From contig JAJEAL010000011.1 in NCBI GenBank assembly GCA_022822785.1, forward strand, positions 1 to 40,961: a stretch of DNA of 40,961 nucleotides, in the 5' to 3' direction. Shown in pieces: positions 34,315 through 40,961 of this stretch (positions are counted from its first letter, which is position 1; each line of letters starts with the position of its first letter). This stretch comes from Candidatus Poribacteria bacterium (lineage in GTDB: Bacteria; Poribacteria; WGA-4E; PCPOR2b). The translations under genes were made by a program, and so were the position numbers. The notes beneath the pieces were generated by a model. It was not told where the DNA came from. It searched no databases and saw nothing but the letters and a program-made list of their open reading frames with translations.

Positions 34315-35301
34315 ATGCCGAAAAAGCTATTTACTCCAAAAACTATTATTTTTGTCGTGGCAGTGTGTCTTTTTCCGCTGCTAGCCTACGGTTCAGACCG
34401 CATTGTCGATCTGTTATATGAACGCGGCCTCCTCCTACCGCTACCAAGCGCACGCTACATCCTCCGAGTCGTCGTGATGGCTTGCCTTTATATGCTGCTA
34501 GCTCTAGGGCTCAACATTGTGCCGGGATTCACAGGCCTCCTGGACCTGGGATATGTTGGATTTTACCTCGTCGGCGGGTATACGGCGGGCTTGTTGATGG
34601 CAAGGCTCGGTTGGAGTTACTGGATTGTGCTGCCGCTTGCCGCAATTCACGGCGCACTCTGGGGCCTACTACGCGGTGCCCCTACCCTGCGTTTGACAGG
34701 AGATTATTTTGCCATCGTGACCTTTGGGTTCTCGGAACTCCTATTCAGAATCGTGAAAAATGAGGAGTGGCTGATCGGCGGTCCCAATGGATTTGTCAAT
34801 GACATTCCAGCTCCTAACCTTTTTGGACTTGAACTCTACAAATACTGGCAACAGTATTACCATATCCTGATCTTGTTAGGTCTTACAGTTATCGTTGTGC
34901 ATCGTCTGCAGAATTCGCGCGTTGGGCGAGCATGGGCAGCGATCCGAGAGGACGAACGCGCAGCAGAGAGTATGGGGATTAACCTCCGTGAATACAAATC
35001 GCTTGCCTTTGCTGTGAGCGCGGCAATCGGAGCCGTTGGAGGCGCATTCTTCGCTCAATTTCAGGTTAATATCAGCGCAGGTGCGTTTGAATTCTGGGAA
35101 TCTATTTTCATCTTATGTATGGTCGTGCTCGGTGGAATGGGAACCATCAAGGGATCAGTTATCGGTGCCGGTATCCTAGGGGTTTTAGGAGAACTCTTAC
35201 GTCCATTCGGTGGAGCGCGCTATCTGATTTTCGGAATTATCCTAATCCTCATGATGCGTTTTCGTCCAGCAGGCTTACTATCAGCGAGAGAGCAAGACTA
35301 A
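34315..35301 (+). CDS. livM: Branched-chain amino acid ABC transporter permease LivM
   Basis: The 328-residue permease has LLALGLNIVPGFTGLLDLGY and VGFYLVGGYTAGLL, the LivM core TLRLTGDYFAIVTFGFSEL, the EAA-like loop RVGRAWAAIREDERAAESMG and the tail FRPAGLLS. In most genomes livG and livF follow directly; here they are 11 kb upstream and the gene downstream is an unrelated convergent oxidoreductase. Confidence 0.93.
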   Translation: MPKKLFTPKTIIFVVAVCLFPLLAYGSDRIVDLLYERGLLLPLPSARYILRVVVMACLYMLLALGLNIVPGFTGLLDLGYVGFYLVGGYTAGLLMARLGWSYWIVLPLAAIHGALWGLLRGAPTLRLTGDYFAIVTFGFSELLFRIVKNEEWLIGGPNGFVNDIPAPNLFGLELYKYWQQYYHILILLGLTVIVVHRLQNSRVGRAWAAIREDERAAESMGINLREYKSLAFAVSAAIGAVGGAFFAQFQVNISAGAFEFWESIFILCMVVLGGMGTIKGSVIGAGILGVLGELLRPFGGARYLIFGIILILMMRFRPAGLLSAREQD

Positions 35302-35334
35302 CTCCAAACTCAGCTCGCTGCGTTGGTAAAGGAA

Positions 35335-36432
35335 TTAACCTGATAGCAGCGGTAACTGCACCGGCTGCCCAGTCTCATAACATTGCAGAGCGGCGAAAGC
35401 AATCTCATGCGTTTTAATCGCATCTTCCAGGTTGCAGTGTGATTCTCTGTCGCTTAAAATACAATCAACGAAGTGATCCATCTGCCCTTGGAACGGATGG
35501 TGCGTAACATCAGCACTGTCCGGCAGGATCGCAGGTATTTCGACCCATCCATTTTGTCCGGGATACTTATGTGACCAAATCCGGTTGTCCTTAATAGATC
35601 CACGGTTGCCAAAAATCTCAATGGGAAAGGTGTAGGGCATGATGCAGCCGTAATTGACGGAAACTTTGCCCAACACCCCATTAGAGAATTTGACAAGGCA
35701 AATTTCAAAATCATCATATTCCAGCGGAGGTGCTTCCTGCCATCGCGAGGTGAAGTAGTCATACTCCTCTGAAAGCCCTTTGCGGTAACCACCGGAATAA
35801 GCGAACACTTCAATCGGATTAGCAGCTTCATACTCACCTTTGGCGGCAAACCAGCGAAGCGAATCAGCAGCATGGCAGCCGCCCGTGATCATGGCGCTTA
35901 CCCCTGTTGATATCTTCCGCGCATCTTCGTAGCCAGTCCACCAACTTGCGATATCGTGCTGATAGTCTGTTTCCACAAAGTAAGGGTCACCAATTGCGTT
36001 GTCAGCAATCATCGCCTTAAGGGTCTCAAAGAGAGGATTCCACCGCAAGACGAAGCTGACTATCGTCTTCACGCCTGCAAGTCGGACCGCATCGCGCATT
36101 GCTTTGATTTCCGCAAGATCATTAGCAATCGGTTTTTCGATAACAACATGCTTACCCCTCTCTGCTGCTGCAATGGTATTCTCTGCGTGTAAGTATTGGG
36201 GTGTACAAACGGAAACGATGTCCACACCGTCATGCTTGAGGGCTTGTTCATAATTATCATAAAGCCCAGTACCCTCTAATCCCGCTTCTGCTGCACGGGC
36301 TTTGCAGCTTGTCAATTTTCGGCTGGAGATTGCAACCACTTCCGTGTGCGGATTCGTCTCGAACGCTTTAATATGTTGTGTTGAGACCCAGCCCGCTCCG
36401 TGCACTAGCACTCCTAACTTGCTTTCTGCCAT
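35335..36432 (-). CDS. Gfo/Idh/MocA-family NAD(P)-dependent oxidoreductase
   Basis: The 365-residue protein has an N-terminal Rossmann fold (LGVLVHGAGWVSTQHIKAF), the family motif EKP at 99-101 (VVIEKPIAND) and a C-terminal alpha/beta domain with GGCHAADSLRWF, the region carrying the usual catalytic His. I use ATG 36432, preceded by GGAGG at 8 bp; the in-frame extension to 36456 runs through that site. Enzymes of this family oxidise sugars or inositols. The divergent SelA-like gene may act on a related substrate. Confidence 0.9.
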   Translation of the reverse strand: MAESKLGVLVHGAGWVSTQHIKAFETNPHTEVVAISSRKLTSCKARAAEAGLEGTGLYDNYEQALKHDGVDIVSVCTPQYLHAENTIAAAERGKHVVIEKPIANDLAEIKAMRDAVRLAGVKTIVSFVLRWNPLFETLKAMIADNAIGDPYFVETDYQHDIASWWTGYEDARKISTGVSAMITGGCHAADSLRWFAAKGEYEAANPIEVFAYSGGYRKGLSEEYDYFTSRWQEAPPLEYDDFEICLVKFSNGVLGKVSVNYGCIMPYTFPIEIFGNRGSIKDNRIWSHKYPGQNGWVEIPAILPDSADVTHHPFQGQMDHFVDCILSDRESHCNLEDAIKTHEIAFAALQCYETGQPVQLPLLSG

Positions 36433-36559
36433 TTTAACTTCCTCCTTCCGTATCATAGCTCGACAAAATCATAAGACAATCGGTCACTTAAGTCAACTCT
36501 TTTTTTGAGTCATCATAGGCAGCTTCGTACCCAGAAACAGCTTGGATAATACTTTCTCA

Positions 36560-36587
36560 TTGACACGGATTCGAGAGTTCGTATAAT
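36560..36587 (+). promoter_or_regulatory. Strong sigma70-type promoter for the SelA-like gene
   Basis: TTGACA (36560-36565), 16 bp, TATAAT (36582-36587), both perfect hexamers, about 100 bp before the ATG. Nothing else that I recognise in 36433-36694. Confidence 0.65.
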
Positions 36588-36694
36588 CACACCAAATTCC
36601 AGATTCACTTTCAAGCGAATAAACACGAGGTGCACTAGTTCTCTCTTGAGGGAACTCCACAGGCACGTCTATCTATATTCTAGAGGAGGACCGG

Positions 36695-37951
36695 ATGGCT
36701 TATCCAATCGAGCAGCCGATAATACAAGAAACAGACCATAGCTTTGATACCAATGTTTATACCCGCCTAGGCGTCAAGCCACTTATCAACGCTAACCTTC
36801 CATTTACGTTTCTGAGTGCAACAGTAGTATGGCCGGAGGTACGTCAAGCGATTGATGAAGCGGCACACTATATGGTAGATGTGGTCGAACTCCAACGAAG
36901 CGTTGGTAGGCGTCTTGCACAGATTTCGGGCGCAGAGTCTGGCATGATTTCGTCCGGCGCCGCTGGATCGATGGCACTAGCGACCGCAGCGTGCATCGCA
37001 GGCACTGATCCAGAGAATATATGGCAACTACCTGACACCACTGATCTCAAAGATCAGGTCATTATGTGGGGCGGACGTAGTATCTTTGATAGCGCCCTGC
37101 GACTAGTAGGTGGCAAGCCGGTAGTGGTTAATTCACTAGACGCGCTGCGTTGTTCCATAAATGACAGGACGGCTATGCTTTGCACCGGCTATTCTGCGGA
37201 TCCAGTGCCGATTGATCCCCCGCCTTTAGCAGAGATGGTGTCGATCTGTAAGGCTGCGGGTGTTCCTGTATTTGTTGATGCAGCCGGTGGCATCCCACCT
37301 ATCGACAATATTCGAAGGTATGCGCGTATGGGGGTAGATCTGTATGGATTTAGTGGGGGAAAGGGATTGCGGGGCCCTCAAGCGAGTGGCCTATTGCTCG
37401 GACGGAGTGACTTGATTGAGGCGGCGCTCGCGAATGCAGCGCCCGTTGAGGGAGCGATATGCCGCGCAATGAAGGTTGGCAAGGAGGAGATTATCGGTTG
37501 CATGGCTGCGCTTGAAAAATGGCTGACCATTGACCTTGATGCACTGTATTACAAACAGACGGCAATGCTGCAGAAAATCGCAGCGGTTGTGGAGTCGGTC
37601 CCCGGTGTTGAAACAAAGATTGAACTTCGCACCGGTAGTAACCGGTTTATGCAGATGATTGTGCGGTGGGATGAAGAAGCATTTGGATTGACTGTAGACG
37701 AGTGCGGAAAAAAGTTGCGAGAGAGCGATCCACCCATATCAGTGCTGTGCGGCTATAACCCTTACGTGACGCGCGTTCAGGAATTCAGCTCTCCTATCTC
37801 CCGCGATGGAGAACCAGTCAAACGTCAGGGCAGCCCATTAACAATTTTCTCTCTTAGCCTTCAGCCGGGCGAGGAACAGGTTGTAGGAGAATCTCTTCGT
37901 GATGTTCTGAGACAGCACTCAAGGCGGATTCTCCGCGCTGACAAGAGATAG
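36695..37951 (+). CDS. SelA-like PLP-dependent enzyme (D-glucosaminate-6-phosphate ammonia-lyase/DgaE-like)
   Basis: The 418-residue fold-type I PLP enzyme has RLGVKPLINA near the N terminus, ESGMISSGAAGSMALATAA for phosphate contacts, D195 (VPVFVDAAGGIPP) and the Schiff-base lysine K223 in LYGFSGGKGLRGPQASGLL. This pattern is shared by selenocysteine synthase SelA and by DgaE-type sugar-acid lyases. No selB, selD or tRNA-Sec is nearby, so a lyase or epimerase role in sugar or amino acid breakdown is more likely. GAGGAGG precedes the ATG. It is transcribed divergently from the Gfo/Idh/MocA gene. Confidence 0.82.
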   Translation: MAYPIEQPIIQETDHSFDTNVYTRLGVKPLINANLPFTFLSATVVWPEVRQAIDEAAHYMVDVVELQRSVGRRLAQISGAESGMISSGAAGSMALATAACIAGTDPENIWQLPDTTDLKDQVIMWGGRSIFDSALRLVGGKPVVVNSLDALRCSINDRTAMLCTGYSADPVPIDPPPLAEMVSICKAAGVPVFVDAAGGIPPIDNIRRYARMGVDLYGFSGGKGLRGPQASGLLLGRSDLIEAALANAAPVEGAICRAMKVGKEEIIGCMAALEKWLTIDLDALYYKQTAMLQKIAAVVESVPGVETKIELRTGSNRFMQMIVRWDEEAFGLTVDECGKKLRESDPPISVLCGYNPYVTRVQEFSSPISRDGEPVKRQGSPLTIFSLSLQPGEEQVVGESLRDVLRQHSRRILRADKR

Positions 37952-38055
37952 AAGGTCTCTTCATATCCCACTAGTCCACAATTTCGGGTAGCACTTCGGC
38001 GGATTTGCAAATTACAGCTTGATTGGGATAACAGAACGGTATGTAGGAGCTACTT

Positions 38056-40806
38056 TCAGCGCCGTCGAATCGTGAGGTTCAAGGGGAAAAACAATAGAAC
38101 AACACAAAATGCTAGTATCCATTGCCATTCTTTGAAAAGTGGGGCAAAACCAAATATGCGTTGCGTTGTTGGCAGATAGACGATTGATAAATGCAGCGCG
38201 GCACATGCCAGAACGGTAAAACATAAGGGCAGGTTTGCCTTAATTCGTTGGAAAACCGACTCCCAGAAAAGACGATGGCACTGGAAGTTTGAAATCAATA
38301 GTCCTAGAATCAGCGTCGTGCATGCTGCTGTTTGCGCCGTGGTATGCGAGTCCTGCTGCGTTGCCGCCAAACTCACAAATGTAAGAATGAAGCTAAAAAT
38401 AGTCATCGATGCGATGACAAGACTGCGCAGCAGCACATCATAGAAATCGGCTCGTGAGAGGAAGGGCGGAATCTGTTGAGGTTTGCTATACCTGAAATCT
38501 CCGCGGATGGCATCACAGCCTAGACTCATAAGGGGTATCAGATTTACGAGCAGATGAACCCAGCAGAGCTGGAGCAAGCTCAATGGCATGGGCAAGTCAC
38601 GGAGCAGCGGGAAGAAGCTGATATAGGGCAACACGCTTCCAATAATAAGGGTGATAAGCTGTGCAAGGCAGCAAGAAAGCAACCAGCGCATCGAGCTTCT
38701 CAAGTTCATATAAGACTCCCGGACCTGACGTATGAGTTCTGCGATGACGTTAAAACCCGGCTTAAACACTAGGCACGCCGCACGATGCTGAACGATATGT
38801 GATGATCGATCTACAGCGGCAAAACTGACATCAGCCATTCGCATTGCTCTTAAATCGAGAGGTGATTTCCCCCAGAATCCGACGGCATGTCCAAGGCGTT
38901 TTAGATGTTGCACGAGATTCTGTTTCTGCGTGGTGGAAGGATTGGAATACACAAGCAAGCGATTTACAACGGACTCATAGTGTTCATCACTGAACTCATC
39001 CAAATCTTCTTGTGTAACAACACTATATTTATCCTGGACAATAGCAAAATCTTTGGCAATATCTAGAGCGGCATTTCGGTCTCTATCCGTTATGGTGATA
39101 ATTTTAATCCCTGCGTCGAGGCAAGATTGGATGACCTCCTTTGAATTGGGATACTCTAGCTCGGCAAAGGTGACGAAGCCCAAGAAAGTCATGTTGTGTT
39201 GCGTTTCATCTAGCGAAGGGGGAGTGTTCAGGTTTCGGTAAGCGATGGCAACGGCACGAGTTCTACTATTTGATAGGTATTCAATTGCTCGGAGTGTCAG
39301 CTGTTTCTGATCAAAATTCATGTAATTGGCAGCCCCATCAATTTGAATACGATGACACGCTTGCAGGATTGATTCTGCATCTCCAAACATCAACTTTAAG
39401 AATTTGCCATCTTGAAGGGCGAAAATAAGGGTTTTGTACGGGTGTTCGGCGGTCGGAGCCTGTTCGTCAATTTTAGTGAAAGCTGCATTGTAACGTTCTA
39501 AATCGAATCCAATTCTTTCCGCTATGTGATTTAGCGTACCACCTATGCTCGCTTCTGCTACGGTCGAAATTTCATCTAGGCTACTCCTATCATTATCATC
39601 AGCACAGCGACTTGCGAGTAAGATTAGTAACGGAAATTCCGCAGGTACGTCTGAATCTGGTAATGCAGTTGCAATTGTATCGGCGTTCACTTCATCTGCT
39701 GTATCCTCATAGTGAGTTTCTAACCATGCTTCCCACTGTTCCCGATCAACGAGGGTATCGCCCACAAAAATGTGTGAAGCAGCCATCTCTCCCTTCATAA
39801 AATTACCAGCTTCGTCAACACAGGTCGCCGTGAGTTTGCTCAACCTCTCTAGATTGACAAGATTTCGAATTGCCACGCCTTTGTTGATGAGTCTATAGGC
39901 ATGTTGAGCAAGTATTGCCCGACTTGTTGAGACAATCCCTTCGGGAATTGACGCGACGAGAAAAGCAAATCCGAGAAACAGAAGTTCGCTCCAGTGGTTA
40001 CTTTTATCTTCAAACAGCCATGCTGCAAGAACCGCAGCTGCGCCCAACACAACCCCAGCCATCCGGAAATAATCGTAAAAAAAGCCCATTTGTACTTCGG
40101 CCTCGGCATCTAGATCAACAATTGGAGGGGTACGCTGCTCGGATTTGTTTATCTCTCGCCGATCGCCCGTTGCAACAACAATTGCCCGTGCTTCCCCCTC
40201 AAGGACGTACGTTCCAGCAAAAATCATATTACTTTGCTTTTCCGGTGGCAGATTCGGAGTAGAGATATCCTCATCAGTCTTCTGTGTGTATGTCGCCGTA
40301 CCAAATACCGGTGCTTCATCAACAAGTAGCGCATCCGCTTCAACAATACGGGCATCAGCAGCAATATAGTCTCCTTCCTTCAGGAACAACAGATCGCCGG
40401 GGACAATCGCCGTCGGGGGCAATTGAATAACACGTTCATCTCGAACAACGGATACAGTGACCTCTAGGTGTGCGCTAATAGATTGAAGCTGGTAGTGGGT
40501 CCTTCCAGCCTGAATAAATCGCCAGAGAACGTGAAAACAGAGGATAGACGAAAACACAAAAATCTCGTGAATCGCCCGTTGAAAATAGAAAAGGAAGCAA
40601 ATAATAATAAGCAGGAAAACAACCGTAAAGTTAGTGCACTGTTTCAATAGAATAATGAAAAGTGAGTTTTCCTGAGATTGCAGAGCTACATTGTTCCCAT
40701 ATTTGTTATGTTGGGTAGTCGCTTCCTCACTACTTAAGCCACGTTCGAGGTCTGTCTTGAATTCATGCAGGAGATGTGGAATTTTTTCAGCATACCAATT
40801 TAACAT
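38056..40806 (-). CDS. P-type ATPase homologue with degenerate catalytic motifs (pseudo-ATPase)
   Basis: The 916-residue frame has the layout of a P2-type cation ATPase: cation-ATPase N domain, actuator domain, TM segments, PEGL-like SIPEGIVS (287-294), P/N domains and C-terminal TM segments. The catalytic motifs are altered. DKTGT reads DEAGN (331-335), TGES reads FGTAT (168-172), KGAPE reads FGDAE (474-478), TGDxxxTA reads TDRDRNAA (573-580) and GDGxND reads WGKSPLD (645-651). The aspartate D331 is kept but the Lys/Thr around it are lost, so phosphorylation and turnover look impossible. The frame is intact with no stops, which argues for selection rather than decay. No strong ribosome binding site precedes ATG 40806. 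The ion or role is unknown. Confidence 0.85.
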   Translation of the reverse strand: MLNWYAEKIPHLLHEFKTDLERGLSSEEATTQHNKYGNNVALQSQENSLFIILLKQCTNFTVVFLLIIICFLFYFQRAIHEIFVFSSILCFHVLWRFIQAGRTHYQLQSISAHLEVTVSVVRDERVIQLPPTAIVPGDLLFLKEGDYIAADARIVEADALLVDEAPVFGTATYTQKTDEDISTPNLPPEKQSNMIFAGTYVLEGEARAIVVATGDRREINKSEQRTPPIVDLDAEAEVQMGFFYDYFRMAGVVLGAAAVLAAWLFEDKSNHWSELLFLGFAFLVASIPEGIVSTSRAILAQHAYRLINKGVAIRNLVNLERLSKLTATCVDEAGNFMKGEMAASHIFVGDTLVDREQWEAWLETHYEDTADEVNADTIATALPDSDVPAEFPLLILLASRCADDNDRSSLDEISTVAEASIGGTLNHIAERIGFDLERYNAAFTKIDEQAPTAEHPYKTLIFALQDGKFLKLMFGDAESILQACHRIQIDGAANYMNFDQKQLTLRAIEYLSNSRTRAVAIAYRNLNTPPSLDETQHNMTFLGFVTFAELEYPNSKEVIQSCLDAGIKIITITDRDRNAALDIAKDFAIVQDKYSVVTQEDLDEFSDEHYESVVNRLLVYSNPSTTQKQNLVQHLKRLGHAVGFWGKSPLDLRAMRMADVSFAAVDRSSHIVQHRAACLVFKPGFNVIAELIRQVRESYMNLRSSMRWLLSCCLAQLITLIIGSVLPYISFFPLLRDLPMPLSLLQLCWVHLLVNLIPLMSLGCDAIRGDFRYSKPQQIPPFLSRADFYDVLLRSLVIASMTIFSFILTFVSLAATQQDSHTTAQTAACTTLILGLLISNFQCHRLFWESVFQRIKANLPLCFTVLACAALHLSIVYLPTTQRIFGFAPLFKEWQWILAFCVVLLFFPLNLTIRRR

Positions 40807-40928
40807 AACTCAAAATTCTCATCTGAAAACTTGGAAGGTATAGGAATTCGCTGAAAATTCAGCTGAATCAAAGCCCTTTGCTCCAGGGGTGAAACCTATT
40901 TTAACATGTAATAGCACGTCTGAAAACA

Positions 40929-40957
40929 GAAAAAGCCTCGCCTAATGACGAGGCTTT
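40929..40957 (-). terminator. Hairpin terminator, probably for a minus-strand gene beyond the right edge
   Basis: AAAGCCTCG (40932-40940) pairs with CGAGGCTTT (40949-40957). On the minus strand the stem is followed by TTCTG after further T's, a better terminator than on the plus strand. It would isolate the ATPase-like gene from upstream transcription. The 40807-40928 gap shows no clear promoter. Confidence 0.65.
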
Positions 40958-40961
40958 CAAT

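Noticed and set aside
36695-37951. Assignment as true selenocysteine synthase (selA)
   Set aside because: No other selenocysteine genes nearby, and the PLP motif is shared with sugar-acid lyases.
1-40961. CRISPR arrays, tRNA or rRNA genes, transposase or integrase genes
   Set aside because: No regularly spaced repeats, no tRNA-like T-loop or cloverleaf, and no DDE or tyrosine recombinase motifs were seen in any frame read.

Overview
The window is chromosomal DNA from a diderm bacterium. Evidence for an outer membrane is a PorV/PorQ-type outer-membrane protein and several lipobox signal peptides. It uses the standard bacterial code with TTG as an occasional start. The mix of genes (phytanoyl-CoA dioxygenase, Gfo/Idh/MocA oxidoreductase, SelA-like PLP enzyme, CocE/NonD remnants, Ycf48-like propeller, HEAT lipoprotein, PorV/PorQ protein) reminds me of uncultured lineages such as Poribacteria and relatives. 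That placement is inference from gene content only.

Layout: 1-4.1 kb (minus strand) holds recJ, cut by the window edge, a PorV-like protein and an orphan OmpR-type response regulator. At 4.1-4.7 kb two divergent promoters flank a long leader that precedes a three-part sulfite/nitrite reductase-helical-TusA fusion. At 7.3-9.9 kb lies an accessory toxin/defence patch: a DUF4145 gene broken by an amber codon, a decayed DUF4258 gene next to DUF2283, a small antitoxin-like protein, and an AbiU2-like protein overlapping a VapC-type PIN toxin. At 10-19 kb come a frameshifted HEAT lipoprotein, two unknown proteins, a MoeB/ThiF enzyme, a Ycf48-like propeller, an aminotransferase, thrB, obg and proB, then a peroxiredoxin and a glutaredoxin-like protein on the minus strand. 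At 19.9-22 kb a near-perfect promoter drives an unusual ornithine-carbamoyltransferase-like gene fused by ATGA overlap to thrC.

At 22.2-23.7 kb are livG and livF; the remaining branched-chain amino acid ABC genes livJ, livH and livM sit at 32.1-35.3 kb. Between them lie a phytanoyl-CoA dioxygenase, a three-gene accessory island (25.2-28.3 kb), a FIST-domain protein, an ATP-grasp ligase and a Tyr/Arg/His-rich lipoprotein. The island encodes a T5orf172/GIY-YIG-type protein, a four-TM protein with two long coiled coils, and a secreted vWA-like protein. It is bracketed by a 130-bp imperfect direct repeat made of the 3' end of a CocE/NonD hydrolase gene running into the 3' end of a FIST gene. It is the best candidate here for an undescribed system.

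At 35.3-41 kb are a Gfo/Idh/MocA oxidoreductase, a SelA-like PLP enzyme and a 916-aa P-type ATPase homologue in which essentially every catalytic motif (DKTGT, TGES, KGA, TGD, GDGxND) is degenerate. This looks like a pseudo-ATPase kept as an intact reading frame. I saw no rRNA, tRNA, CRISPR array or transposase.
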